NCBI GenBank assembly: GCA_003344405.1
Contig: NOWV01000066.1
Location: 62,001-126,000 of the forward strand
DNA: 64,000 nucleotides
Reading direction: 5' to 3'
Source: Trichoplax sp. H2
Lineage: Eukaryota > Placozoa > Uniplacotomia > Trichoplacea
The translations under genes were made by a program, and so were the position numbers. Positions 24,175 through 38,000 of this stretch are shown one piece after another. Under the pieces are notes generated by a model, which saw only the letters and a program-made list of their open reading frames with translations, did not search any database and was not told the DNA's origin. Position 1 is the first letter of the stretch. Every line of letters starts with the position of its first letter.

Positions 24175-24880
24175 TATGATTTAAAATAGGAATAAGGAAA
24201 AATTCTGTCTTTCAGTCAGAGTCAGTCCCAGGATAGTATTAGCTCACAGTCTATTCTCTAATTTCAATTGTCTTTAAAGCTATGTATTTAAGAGTTGAGA
24301 TTGGAACAAGAAAAACCTCTATATTTCTGTCAGAGTTTACTCTAGGATAGTATCAACTTATAACCTATACTCTAACTTTATCTATCTTCAAAGCTACAGT
24401 ATACATGTAAGAGTTGCAATAGGAACAAGGAGAAACTCTGTGTTCCAGTCAGAGTTCACTCAAGGATAGTATTAACTTATAATCTAAATTCTGATTTTAT
24501 TTATCTTCAAAGCGATGCATGTAAGGATTTGAGATAGGAAAAAGGAAAAACTCCGTTCCAGTCAGAGTTCATTAGTCTTAACTTATAATCTATGGTCTAA
24601 TTTAATTTATCTTCAAAGCAATGCATCTAAGAGTTAGGATAATCAGAGTTCACTCAAGGATAGTATTAACTTACTACCCATATTCTAATTTTATTTGTCT
24701 TCAAAGCTATGCATCTAAAAGTTGAGAAAGGAAAAAGGAAAAGCTCCGTGTTCCAGTCTGAGTTAATTCAAGGATAGTATTAACTTACAATCTATCCTCC
24801 AATTTTGTTAGTCTTCAAAGCAATGCATCTACGAGTTGCGATCGGAATAGGGAAAAAAAACTTGGAGTTATGGTCAGAGT
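24175..24880. repeat. Tandem repeat, about 6 units of 100-120 bp (upstream of copy B)
   Basis: Each unit has gagttgagataggaacaagg, (g)aaaaactctgtgttccag, tcagagttcactcaaggata, gtattaacttataatct and ttatcttcaaagcaatgcat. Units start near 24175, 24296, 24413, 24530, 24630 and 24720. They are the same family as 17104-17335, so the array expanded after, or contracted since, the segment duplication. Confidence 0.85.
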
Positions 24881-25364
24881 TCAGTTTGATGTAATACGAG
24901 CAAGTATTATTCCCCTACCCCTATCTAGTGATAGTTTCTCAATCATATTCTTTCAAATCCTAGCGGATAGAATAGTGTTTTACTTCATAGTCATTGTTGA
25001 ATATTACAGTAGTTAACATTTGGCAATGCAATCGCTGCAATATTCACTTAATATCTAACGTAGCAACACGCTGACAAACATATGTTTGTCAAAGCATTTC
25101 TTCCAGGCGTATACTAGTCCTAAACTTGGTATAGTCTTTAAGCAAATTCGTACCCGGTGTTGGATTGGACTTCTCTTCCCAATCCTAGAGATTAGTTGAG
25201 ATCAAGGAATGGGTGGGGTACACTACTACAATTTCTTGAACTAAAATCATTGTTAAGAGGGAGCATAATTTTGAATTTTTATTCAATTAAACAGTAATAT
25301 TTTAAACTAATGGTAATATTTTGTTCGATACTATTCAGTTATTATTCACCAGTCTAGCGAATAG

Positions 25365-25595
25365 CTACCTTACTCTATTAGCTACGTTAATAGAATGACT
25401 CATGTCGGCCAAGGGAAACATGTAAAGTAGATAGTGCTCAGCTGAAATAAAGATGGTTAAACAACGATCATTCCTAATCCAGATAAAAAAGATTAGCTTG
25501 ATATTAGTAGTCCCTGATATCGGAATCGTGAACAAAGATGGCGCCCACCAGTCTACTGTTACAGATTGTAAAATAGGGCTTAGTTTTACTTCCAT
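25365..25595 (-). pseudogene. GPCR remnant, TM3-loop region
   Basis: The minus-strand frame reads DRCLTIFISAEHYLLYMF and continues into SHSINVANRV. This parallels the intact receptor at 4262-5299, where NLHLCLISAERYVFVMYPFN is followed by IVNRLN. The ERY triad is changed to EHY. Upstream hydrophobic frames toward 26150 may hold decayed TM1-TM2, but stops interrupt them. No TM4-TM7 is seen. It is taken as a decayed receptor fragment inside the duplicated segment. Confidence 0.45.
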
Positions 25596-26349
25596 TGCAG
25601 TAGACTAGTTTCTACTAATATCAATACTGTCAATCAATCACGGCGGCTATTCGACATCTTTCTATTCCATCATAGTTTTACTTACTTGATAGGATCCAAA
25701 TGATTTCTACAAGATCGTTGATGATAGAGAATTTACAATCTTAACCAGCATGCCAAAGTCTACTAATAAAAATTGGGAGGCACCAATGAAGGACTACACT
25801 ACAACTATTTCAATAGATGCCCTTGCTTATAGTTTCTAAGAAGAAAACTATTTTTACCTTAGCGATTATTCTAACAATGTCAAATCGAGTAACCAATTAC
25901 TTGTTACTAATTATGACCAAAGCAATTACTGTTAGTAATTACTATTTATATTCTATTCTGCCGCGATTCAGTATCTATAAGAGAAGGCATTATGCAATAG
26001 CATTAATTAATTCTGTATTATTTAATAAACTTGTTTTGACTGTAAATTTTACATATACGTATGAATCAGTTATTAGTCTGACAATGGCTTTTCTATTTTA
26101 TTCTAAAGTCGAAATCTTATTGGCCATGAATAGCTTATTATGAACGAACAGAAGAAGCTTTCTTGCTTGCGTTGGCCCCAATATTGCTGTCAATTTTAAC
26201 ACAAGATATTGGTCTATCCTACTACTGAATTAATAAATAATCAATACTACATGATTTCTGGTACAAACAAAGATTTTCCTTCCGTTGTTCAGACAGATTC
26301 ATAAGCTATAGAAAAGATGCTCGCTATTAGTGTACAATAAAGTTCCACT

Positions 26350-26945
26350 ATTTAATAACCACAACGTTAATAAGCATCTACATTGATGAAAAGTTATGTC
26401 AAATGATGGCCTGGAAATTTCTACTTTTCCAATCAAGAGTACAACATGCTACGATTTACTGTATCAAATGTTACCAACGTTATTACCTATATGCCCGTAT
26501 AGATAATCATTTGTATCAATAAAAAATTTAGTTAAATTTTAAGCAGGAATTTCTTACTCATCGAATGAAAACTACAACAGATTACGATTACTCTATAGAA
26601 TATTTCCAGCGCTATTCACTATATACTCGTATAATAATCATGCGCATCAATAAAAACTTTGGTCAAATTTTTAGCAGGAAATTTTTAATTGTCAATAAAA
26701 ACTACAACATATCACGATTACTCAATAGAATCTTACCAACGCTGTTCACTGTATACTCCTATAATCATTCGTATCAATGAGAACTATGGTCAAATTATTA
26801 GCAGGAAATTCCTATTCCTCAAATGCAAACTGCAACATGCTACGATAATTTTGTAGAATATTACCAATGCTATTAACTATATACGTATATAATCCTTCAT
26901 ATTTACCAGCAGAAAATTCCTACTATCAAGTAAAAACTACCATCG
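26350..26945. repeat. Tandem repeat, about 5 units near 129 bp
   Basis: Repeated order: tacaacatgctacgatta, ctatagaatattaccaacgc, tattcactatatactcgtat, aataatcattcgtatcaata, aaaactttggtcaaattttt, agcaggaaatttctactc. The agcagg word recurs near 26542, 26673, 26800 and, degraded, at 26907. A 71-codon open frame at 26565-26780 is only a by-product of the repeat. Confidence 0.85.
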
Positions 26946-26949
26946 AATA

Positions 26950-27500
26950 CAAATACGCTAACGATGTAACCATTAATGATTATGAGTGATTTCTGTAAAT
27001 TTGATTGGTGCAGCACAGGACCGTAGAAAAAAAAACAAAATTAGAATACAATTATTTTATATTATATATGTTATAGATATAAATTGATATCGATAAAAAC
27101 TGATACAAAATGATAATCAGGAAATTTCTATGAACTTATTTCAATTTTATTTCCACAATCGCTAGCGATGACGATAGAATAATTAATCCTAATGCATATC
27201 TAGATAATTTCGAAAATATAATTGCACTTGTTGTAATGAAGCTACAACACCAATAGAAATTATTAGTAATTTTATATTTTGGGAGAAATACAAATATTGA
27301 TTCCGTAAATCACTTTGGTAATGGATAAGCTTATTTTAGCAATTAAGCTTAGATTAATTCAAACCCGTCATATCAAAAAGTAGAGCAATTAATGACTTTG
27401 TAAAAAATATAAAATATGCTCATTCAACATTTAGTAATTACTTACAAGTTTTAGAAAACATAACGCTAATCAGAACTGCTTAAACAAGTGGTGGTATAAA
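26950..27500. other. Intergenic, nothing recognised
   Basis: AT-rich DNA between the tandem repeat and the third methyltransferase copy. No open frame, repeat or RNA gene that I can support. Confidence 0.4.
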
Positions 27501-27504
27501 ACAA

Positions 27505-29665
27505 TTAGAGAATGGACGGCTTGTGACCAAGCATATAGAAATAATCATAGGGAGTCTGCAACATTTCTGCTCCTGGAGTTTTGCTCAGCATTTCGATCAA
27601 TCTAAAAGGTCAAACAAATATTTAATTGCGCGTCATCAATAGCAGTTTTAAACGATCTTGTTCCTTTAAATAAATAACCTCCACTTTCATTCTAGTTATA
27701 CATTAACAATTATTTTGTAATGTTGACTATTTATAGATGTCAGTGATCATATATTCTTAATCATTGTCATAGAGTCAGAGATTAGGTTGTGAATATTATA
27801 AACTGGATTTATTTTCAAATTATTTTGACTTAGTAGCACAATCCTAGAACGTTACCTATACCTATTTATGCGGTACCCTGATAAATATGTTTGGATTGTT
27901 AAATTTATAGCTAAGGCATTAAGCATATAGCATATCATAATGATAGCATGCAATTGGTGTAGATAGTATAGTTTTTTTCGCTAAGTTAAAGCTGAATTGT
28001 ATCTTTAAAATCTAATTATTTCATTGTCAAAACTACTCGCAGTTGTCCTTCATTATCACAAAGCATATTAGTATTTCCATCCAACATGATAGTAATCCGT
28101 AAATACTTATGGAAACTGATCTTCTTTCATTACCGGATCTGGATATGACAACTTGACATCAATGCCATCGCTAAAGGTATGACGTAGTTTAATATGGGTC
28201 TCGACATCCAATAGACCATCACCATAAATTGATTCGTCCCTGGCAAATATAAAATTGATTAGAATGGAGATAAAATAGCCGCAATGCACGAACTGCTTGC
28301 GATGACTAGCCATGATCGTGTGCAATAACTTTACAACCTGAAAAATTATTATCCCTGCTCATACTATCCAAGTTCTATGCAGAAATTCATGGCTCGTGCA
28401 ATGTCTTTCTTCTACTCTCTCTTGCCCTACCTTTATATCTGGCGATAAGGCCACTCGATATTTTTATAGCGACATTCAGTGAAATATCGAGGAGGTCAAA
28501 GCGTGCGAACGCCAAACATGTCATTAAAAATCTAAGTCTAAATATTTTTGCCCTCAGAAAATAAATAAACAAAAATAAACAATAATTTATTGGTAATAAA
28601 TATCTGGTTAAGATTGAACCTACTCCATAAGCTAGCAATTCAGTCATTATTCTGTATCAAGTGAGTAGCTAATCATTCCTAGTAGTTTTACAGATTTCTT
28701 ATGATCATCTCTATTAATGACCTTTTATTGCAGAGGGATTAATTATTTTTTATGATGCAGTCCACTTTGTATGACTGTCCTAAACTGCTCTGTTGATATC
28801 ATTGAACTATTTCTTTTTCTGCTATGTTTCAATGTAGGTTAACCTTGCAAATAGTGCTACTTAATACTTATGTCTATTCCTTTGCAGCCATGACTTAATC
28901 TTATAGCTTTGGTGTTATACTACTACTCTACTATAAGTTAAATAGTGTTGCTAAACTACTTTTCGACTTGCATGTTGCACACGCCAATTTTACATCTTAT
29001 GCTACTTGATTATAAATAAATTAAAATGTAATCGCTTTTACTGATCTTCCTACTACTATGAATGAGTCTTACTGCTTATAAATCATGGCCAACGATTAAA
29101 ATAGTAGACACTGATAGGCATTGGTAATGATATTGGATGGAGAGGACTCAAATTGATTCTTTGTGAGTGTATCTACTCGAAAATTTCACGCTGAAAAATA
29201 GTAAACAACGGTAGGATATAGGTATTGGTGTGAGATCGAATAGACTCAAATCCATTCCTATTTCTTGATAGCAACTTACATAAAAATTAAATTGCTGAGT
29301 TGGATCATAAATTAACGGTAACAGGAGACCTATAAGCATGCAAATGGTGCACAACCTGTATCAGACTTAATTACACGATGAATTTCATCAACAATCGTTC
29401 AATATCTAACCAATGGATAGTCAGAGTACAAGTGACAAAATCGTCAACATTGTCTTAAAGGGGTAGATTTTCCGCTGAGTTCTCTTGATAGGTAATATTA
29501 GCATGTTGGTAGTCTTAATGAGCTTGATCAATTTGAGCTACCCTATGATCAAAACCGATAATTCAATTAAAATACAGAACATAACGATTGACTGTTGTAC
29601 CTGGTCCATAGCCCATATGAATCACTAAATCAAAGTTATTTTGCTTGTTTAGCTGTTGGCTTTAG
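27505..29665 (-). pseudogene. SAM-dependent methyltransferase, copy C, truncated
   Basis: The last exon (27505-27601, 97 nt, ending GHKPSIL) and most of the third exon (about 28124-28243, with LRHTFSDGI and YPDP) are still open. The second exon remnant near 28450-28530 still spells CRYKNIEWP but runs into TAA before its donor. Exon 1 (about 29270-29665) is degraded: motif I reads GYGPG instead of GCGPG, and several in-frame stops follow. The first 30 or so codons are missing because sequence of the 12126-12683 element begins at about 29662. A clear pseudogene, decayed before or after that insertion or rearrangement. Confidence 0.75.
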
Positions 29666-29923
29666 TAATTGTCACACACCACTAGGGGCAAAGTAGTCTA
29701 CATACGCCAATGTTTACGAAGAACGCCTCTTACTGACTTGAAGAGGCGAGATTAGTTATATCACCAAATAATTCAGTTCCAACGACCGAATACTATAGTA
29801 TAATTATAGCATCACTGATAGTGTAGACGAGGTAGTCAGAGATTTACTACTATTTATTACTGAAGAAATCTTGAGAAACTAGTTGACTAACTAACCGGAC
29901 TAACTAACTAAAAAGTGGTCTTT
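29662..29923. mobile_element. Second, partial copy of the GTTAGT-end element
   Basis: It matches 12403-12683 (tcacacaccactaggggcaa, gaagaggcgagattagttat, ctaactaactaaaaagtgg) with an internal deletion of about 50 bp after the tactgaagaaatcttg block. Its left edge coincides with the break in methyltransferase copy C exon 1, so its arrival or an associated rearrangement truncated that gene. Confidence 0.65.
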
Positions 29924-30003
29924 AGGTACCAGCCTATTATAGTCTCATCAGAAACTCCTGGTGCATATAGAGTAAAACTATACTTCTAAAGTTATAGGGA
30001 TTA

Positions 30004-31089
30004 ATATGAATATTGTCATTAAAGATTTCATATAAGAAAATTTATCAACAACCTCTATTATTAAGAACTAATAATAAACTAACAAAGAGCTTAACTCTTA
30101 ACACAATATGACAATTCCGTAATCCTTTAATTAGTTAATGGAATCAATTGTCAACACTAGCAATGCATTATCATATTAATACTAGGATTTGTTGTACTTA
30201 CAACTGTAGGAATTAATATCCTATAGTAAATCAATATTACTCTTGCTTTATTCGAAAAATGAAAGCTATGAACTTTATTTGTAATGCAATATATCTATTA
30301 GCCGATAATCTACAAGGGTAGTTCTTAGGTGTTATAGTAGCAGTATTATATCCTTAGTAGATCTTTCGGCAGATCAGGGTAATAATCTGTAGAAGCAACT
30401 CAAAGTAAGTGATTTACTTTAGATTAATAAACTTGTCAGGAAGTAGTCCGTGACAGACTGTAACATCTATACCTCAAATTTCGTCATTTACTAAGAATTT
30501 TAATGATTTAATGATTTAATATTGAAATGGGTATTCTAGACGTCAATGCGCGTTTTGCTACTTTAAAAAGCTTTACGGAACACCANNNNNNNNNNNNNNN
30601 NNNNNATATGAATATTGTCATTAAAGATTTCATATAAGAAAATTTATCAACAACCTCTATTATTAAGAACTAATAATAAACTAACAAAGAGCTTAACTCT
30701 TAACACAATATGACAATTCCGTAATCCTTTAATTAGTTAATGGAATCAATTGTCAACACTAGCAATGCATTATGAACTTTATTTATAATGTACTATATCT
30801 ATTAGCCGATAATTTACAAGGGTAGTTCTTAGGTGTTATAGTAGCAGTATTATATTCTTAGTAGATCTTTCGGCAGATCAGGGTAATAATCTGTAGAAGC
30901 AACTCAAAGTAAGTGATTTACTTTAGATTAATAAACTTGTCAGGAAGTAGTCCGTGACAGACTGTAACATCTATACCTCAAATTTCGTCATTTACTAAGA
31001 ATTTTAATGATTTAATGATTTAATATTGAAATGGGTATTCTAGACGTCAATGCGCGTTTTGCTACTTTAAAAAGCTTTACGGAACACCA
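30004..31089. repeat. Near-identical duplicate blocks flanking an assembly gap
   Basis: Block 1 is 30004-30585 (582 bp), block 2 is 30606-31089 (484 bp). Both begin atatgaatattgtcattaaa and end ctttacggaacacca. Apart from a 98-bp stretch present only in block 1 (about 30171-30268) and a few substitutions, they are identical. The 20-base run of N (30586-30605) lies exactly between them. This is what two unmerged haplotypes or overlapping contig ends would give. Confidence 0.9.
30586..30605. other. Assembly gap (20 N)
   Basis: A run of 20 unknown bases joining two contigs. The fixed small size and the duplicated flanks imply an overlap that was not collapsed rather than missing sequence. Confidence 0.99.
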
Positions 31090-32078
31090 CATCAGTCAAT
31101 GATGCGCTATATCTTTTGATCACTTATAGTCTACAATAGTTGCAATTTTTTTATTATCAATTAGTTCTACACTGTATACCGTATGCAATAGAAATTAATA
31201 ATTTTAAACTGCAAACTCTGCGAATAGATGTACAGAAAACAGAATATAGTCAAATTTAAGTCAATAAAAAATAGAGTAGCAAATTAAAGCGTCAGCTGGA
31301 AAGATATCTTTTACAAGCTATCTAATCATAAGGTGGCATGCATGCCTAAGCTATTAGAATCAATGCCGTAAATCTAACCTATCATGCAGGCGCGCAGGGT
31401 AAAGTTGAAGCATAATTACTAAAAATATTATTTTCGATACCGCATAAACACGTGTATTGTTCGATATATAAGATTTATGTATTAAATATGGTTACATTTA
31501 CAAATGATCTTGTATGTATCCGTATCTCCATTGCAGATTTAAAATTTTTATAATTACAATATATTAGTTTCAAATTCGTCAGGATGTTTAGGTTAACGTG
31601 TTCAACGTTTTATCTTGTAGTTTAGATCACAAATAAATAATACTATAATGATATTAATAAGAAATAAAAAATGCAAGCACAGTGTCCATTTTCCGTTTTA
31701 AGATGGGGATAATATTCGACAATTGATTATTTTTATAATTCTCTGTTTCTGTTTAAGTATTGAAGCTACTGGCAACAACTCTAAATTAAGCTCCTATTCT
31801 GTACAATATGAATCAAAATTTTCGGACTTAGTCCGGTTTAAAATTTTATCGTATAGTCAAGCATAGTAATATATTACAAGATTAGCAGTGTTATAATTTT
31901 TGTAATAGATATATAATTTATAAAATTCCATCTAAAAATAAGGTCAAGGTCTTCATCTATTATAGTAGTCTATTACAGGATATACGATTGAATACAATTT
32001 GCCTTTCAACTATATTTGAAAAATTAAAAGTCTAAAACAATAATTAGTGATTAGGACTAATTTAGCTAACGCAATTTA
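31090..32078. other. Intergenic, with one palindrome
   Basis: No gene. It lies downstream of the DOP1 stop codon. The only structure noticed is the hairpin at 31815-31847, with core cggac-tta-gtccg flanked by aaaatttt on both sides; it resembles the small GC hairpins at 19.2-20.3 kb. Confidence 0.45.
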
Positions 32079-35000
32079 TTAATCCTGTAAGGGATCAAGA
32101 AAATCTAACTGAATTACTCTTTCAATTCTGTCAATACTGACAGTTCCAATACTTGGTAGATCTAAGCCTTCCCGACCTATACTATTACTGCGCACATAGC
32201 TTAAAAAGAAATGTTGTAGATCGTGGATAGAAGTTATCGATTGCATTGTAAGCATTAATTTTCCTGGCAATCTAGGAGGAACAGCTACTTTGCCCTACAA
32301 GAGAAATGCCACACAAACATGGGATTATTCATTCAAAGCGAGAAGAAGCTATAAATGCTGTGATATAAAAGCTTACCTCATCTAATAATCCAGCCATAAC
32401 CTCAAGACATGGTGTAAACAACGGAAAACTGGATACTTTTCCGGAATTTTCTCTCGCAAGTGTTAGGTAATCTTCTTCGGTAACAAAGGCCCATCGATAA
32501 CTTCATTTCGAAATTACAGATAAAACATCATGACTGATTGTATAATCATCATAGATATATTTTAAGAAAGTTATTTATCGCTATCTTCAATACGAAGATA
32601 ATATATTGATTTATTACGATTATAGCTTTCATCCAACGTGATCAACATATGAAATCAAACCTTTGTATGCAATTTAATAATTACTTTGATGATAGGTAGA
32701 CATCTTTTTAGGTGATAATTTTCGTTATTGGATAAAGCGCTAAAATTCATGGTTATACCACGTATTTAGACTGAACTTCGATATATAAGATATAAAAGAA
32801 GTACACTATGAACTGAACTAAACTGTAGATGCATAAGACTAAAAAGTTGCGATACTACTGCCTAGTGGTATGTTTTAAAAACTACATGTAGACGGAGTAG
32901 CTAATATGAGCGAAAATTTATGTAACGAATGCAAAAAATTATGTTTACACTGGTTACATATCCGTACATCGATATAAAATTGGTAATTATAAGTCAGAAA
33001 GAGATACTTAATCTGGTTCCTTATGAGCGGTTATCCATAGCTAGTTTTTTGTATCATAGCAGCTTAAAAATTATTGATGTCCGGTTTACTTACGTTTGAA
33101 ATTGAGGCAATTTATCAGATGGTAATGCCAATGCAAGATCTAATAGTTTACAAGCTGAAAGATAAAGTGGTAACCAAGCAGAATCATTCAGCATAATACC
33201 ATTGGGCAACCTAAGTGTTAGTAGAAAGACACAAAGTGAATGAACGTGATATCTTGAAGTAGAATGATGTCTTCATGTAGTAAATTTGAATTACTTGACA
33301 GATGCTGGATCTCGAATAGTTAACGCCTTTTCAATAATCTGTAGGACTTGTACCTGTAGTGTTAGCAAAGATACATTTAAACACAAGTAATCTAAGAATT
33401 TTTAGATACGGTAATATCCTAATATTTAAAACAGACTACGCTATAGATACCAATTCAGTAATAATAGTGGGCCATAAGGATGTAAGGTGATGCGGGGACA
33501 TTCTCATTAGTAAAATTCGAAAGCAAAAGAATATCTAAAACAGTAAATAACAACATTACTTCCGCTAAGAACTCAACACAATGAATATTAATTTATTTGG
33601 TACGTGTACAGAAAATATACTAGGATACTCCTATATGCTTACTTGCTCATGAACTACCGGAGTTAGCGGGAGACGTAAACCGTCAGCTAAACGTTCTGTT
33701 GATTAGGAAAAGGCTTAATAAATACACATAATCTTAAAAACAGTATAATCTCAAAGTTCTTTATGAACAAACTCGAGATAAAATTGCCTGCATTACGCGT
33801 GCAGTATGGTAGAAGTACAGATGCACTAATGTAAGGCATATCGGCAGTATTAGAAGCTTTCGGTGGCTAATAATAATCTTCAATGTAATTTTTTACCTGG
33901 CTATATTGCCTAGCTACAAGTAATACCTTGAATATCTGGCAGAAATCCCTGATATTGATCTATTTCACCACTAAATAGTACGTACGATAAACGCTTTAAA
34001 TTTTGAGCACAGCCTTCACTTTCCTTAAAGAAAGAAATAACAACGAAATTGTGTTACGACTCAGATCTCGCAGACTTATCAGTTAAATACGGAGCTGTTA
34101 TCATTTAATACAGTTACCTGGTCACGACTGGTAAATAGATTTAATGATGCGGTAGAAGATAAATTAATTCGATCTAATTGGAAGTGGTTTAATAAGTTAT
34201 TGATAGTTTACTCAAAAAAGGAATTAAATTATTGTTATTTTCGCTTACTTAACATATCCCTAAAAGCGGTATTATCGTTGGCCATTAAATTGTCTATTAT
34301 GGTGCGCCATCTAAATGTTGCATAGTAAATATAACTGGTTAATTTGAATACAAAACAAATCTACAATAGCTGTAAATATCAACGATATTTAAAAATGTCA
34401 TGAAATTATTCGATTATTCGTTTACAGTTAATTAACTTGAAAGTATATCAGTTAGATACTCTTGTCAAAGCGCTTACCCTGAAATTGATGATGATCCCAT
34501 CCTAAAAAAATTAGGATCTAGAAATAAATCGTAAACATCCTTCTGCCACGCTCGACGAGTATACTGATAGTTTGTTAGCGTCGCTAGTAATTTTACACTT
34601 GCAGTATAGCTTGAAGCGTTGTATGCACTTTATTCAAGATATAAAAAGCATTACCAAAGCTACTCCGTAAAAAGATAACATCAACTGTTAATCTCATTAA
34701 GGGAAAGAAATTTACCAATGATTCTTAAGATATGGAGTCACATTATTCATTAATGACGACAGGATGCTGCTAACGCGGTCCTTCTCAAGGCTGCTGAATA
34801 TAATATCAATTAAAGGAGCCAAAAGCTATGAAAACATAAACTTGCATTTAATGATAAACGTACTCATATACATACGATAATAAACCTAAAGTTGAATTTA
34901 CCTCAGCTAGAATTGTTAATGCTTGAACATTTTGCTGAACGGTTACTTCGTTAGGATTTGAACTGTCGTTAACTTTAATGGAGGCTATCAATACGTCCGT

Positions 35001-38000
35001 ATTAGAATGATAATCAAACAATATATTAATGGAGGTGATTTCTTGAATGCATCTTTACCAGCAATCAATGTTAATGAATACGACAACTTACTACTGCTTT
35101 CACTTTCAGATGAGCGAGATAATCTGGGGCCTGATGTACTAGACGTGGAAGGCGCCATGACAACTAGATTTCTTCGAAGCCAAGTGCTTTGCTGTAATGC
35201 TGATCCTACAATAATGCTGCAAGCCTGTATTAATTTTTGCAGTATGTCTTGACGTTCTTGTAGTACTTTACGATCATCAACAACTGGAACTTTTTGAACA
35301 TGAGTATATAATATCGCTAATAGTATAAATTGTCCATGATTAGATATCGACAGCTGAACGCACTCTTTTATGGTATTGCATACGCTTTGCCAGCAGCCTT
35401 GGATGCTAGCGATAGGTAGTCTTTGAGATAAATGATAAAAGAATGATAAAATATCAACTTCTAGACTTGTACCAGAACTAGCAAGTTGTTTCTTGTTAGA
35501 TAGTACACTTTTAACTATCGACTTGACATTCTCAATTACAGTCTCGATCGATAGTGCTTTTATGCTAATGATGACATCAATGAGTACAAGCTGTTCTTTA
35601 CTTGCTTCAGGTAATATTTGTTCCAAAACATTAGACTCATCAATAATAAGAGGCTTTGATAACATATGCCATGCATATCCAATAGCTGAGATTAAAACAA
35701 AACAGTGATTCATAGCAATAGGTGTCGTTAGCTGCGAGACATATTGGCGTAACAGTTTTCGAGAGATATCACCGCCATCAGCAGGTATAGCGTCATCATC
35801 TAATTGGTTAGAAATCAACGCAAATGTAATCATAACTCGAGAAATGACAACAGCCATCCCCTCCCGTGTTGGAATAACTGACGCCTGGCTTGGTGTTGAA
35901 ACGTCATATGAATTCATAATTGCGAGAACAATAAGTCCGGTATTAAAAGATGTTGTGTACGATTTATCTAAATTACGATTGTCACTCATACCCCAAGGAA
36001 GCATAGAAAGCAAGGAATTGGAGTGACTGTATACACTATCTAGCAAACAGTAATGGCAAATGGTAGTTAAACCCTCTAGTAAAATGATGCAGTAATCGGG
36101 TGGTAATCCAGTAACTGCATGAAGTGGTATCATTACCTCATCATCTCCACAATCAAAGAGAGCCTCTAAAGTATCACAAATTTGGTTAACGGTAGCAGAA
36201 GCAACTGTGCCTAGAGCCGATCCCAAATTTGGAAGACAGCCAGTAATCAACTGGATCCATTGGCAGTGTAACGTAAGAAATGACTGCGATTGTAATGCCA
36301 ACAATAATGATGCTAAGAACATCGGTTGCGCTGATATTCCACTACCATGAATATAATGTAAATATCTAGGGGAAGTTAGGCTACATATTTCTTCTTTATT
36401 ACCTATTAAGATGGCGTGGATCATTTTGAAAGAGATTGTACAAGTTTTTGGTTGTGTAGTATTAGCAAAACGTGATTCAAGTGTGATTAAATGATGTAAT
36501 AGCGATAGCAGCTGACTCTGAAAGGCAAGATTATCTTCAGATGAACAGTAGATGTTATTATTAGATGATTCAACTTCCATACTTGCCAGCAAACAACACA
36601 AAACAGCTTTCTGCATTCGACATCGATTCAACATATCTTTAAGGTAATTAATAAATCCTGAGCCTCCAGTGGATTCTATTACCTGACCTAATTCACTAAC
36701 GACAAGACTTAGTAATTCCATTGCCGTCATTCTAACTCTCTCGTTAGCTTGCATACTTTCCTGAGATTCTTCAGAAAGGTGTTTAGGGAAATAACTTCTG
36801 ATGTAGTATAGAGTAATGGATACTAATACCTCAAGATATTGCATTCGACCCGTTGCACTAGCCACATTAGCAGGTATAGCCGTTGTCGTAAGATCTTTCA
36901 CAGTTTGGCTCCCACCTTTACCGATATCTTTCTCACTCCCAAAACCCTTTCCGACAAGACTTTGACGATGTTTCCATAGCAACTGCTGAACAAGTTCCCA
37001 TTGAGGTGTATGGCCAGAACCAACAGCTGTTGTCGCCATAGTACAGATGAATAGTCGAGGTCGTAATTTTATTATACTAATAATTTTCCGAAGCATAAAT
37101 AACACTCTTTCGCAATCATATAAATTCATATATAGCAACCGATGAAAATGTAAATTAATGCTTTCACTTCGTTTATTAGAGTTTTGATTTTGAGTGCCAA
37201 CTACGAAAGAGTGCCTTCGACTTAAGCCTTCAGGCCGAATTTCGTTCAGCGGCTGTAAAGCTGGTAAATTGTTCGTAGATGAATATGCTCGAATAGGTGT
37301 TTCAGGCAATGATGCTACTACAGAATTTATTCTCCTAACAGGAGTTCCTCTGCGGGCAGTATCCATACTATCATTACCTTCTTCGTCATCTTCCGTGTCA
37401 TTGCCAATAGAAATTTTTACACCAGTATCACTATCGTTACTATTCGCATGCAATACTGACTGAGCTGAAACCCGAGCTGTTCGTGGATGCAACAACTGGA
37501 TGAGCATTGGCACCAATAATCGTCCTAAATCGCCTTGTTGTAAAGATTGATCAAGCCAGTTTATAGCAACTTGCCTTATGCTTGGTTCTGAATCGTAAAG
37601 GCTATCAAGAAATACAAATAGAGACCTAAAAGCAGACGTGGTTCACGAAATATTTCAATTATCAGTAACATTCTCCTCAACCGCTATTCAAGGTACTAAA
37701 TACCCACATAATATTAAAATACGATTAATTTGTATACTAGTACCTATTTAGGTTTGAACAAATACGGCTGTTTCCCCTTGCTGTGTGCCAAAGCACGCTA
37801 AAGCGCTTAAATGATTCCAATCGATCACTCTATAATTATAAGTACCAGCAACAGAGTTTACTAAACATATTCGGTAATTTAGACTACGGCAGCATCCTTA
37901 CATTTATAAGATCTTGATACTAACCTCATCATCGGTTATTAAAAAACGTCCTATAACATCTTCACAATCAGAAGATGTCAAGGCAAGCTCATTTAAATGC

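Noticed and set aside
25817-26143. 108-codon plus-strand hydrophobic ORF as a membrane protein
   Set aside because: Composition is AT-driven (Ile/Leu/Asn/Tyr), the paralogous stretch at 18.4-18.7 kb is not open, and no family motif is present.
28387-28647. 86-codon minus-strand ORF as an independent gene
   Set aside because: It reads methyltransferase copy C exon 2 in the wrong frame; the correct frame shows CRYKNIEWP.
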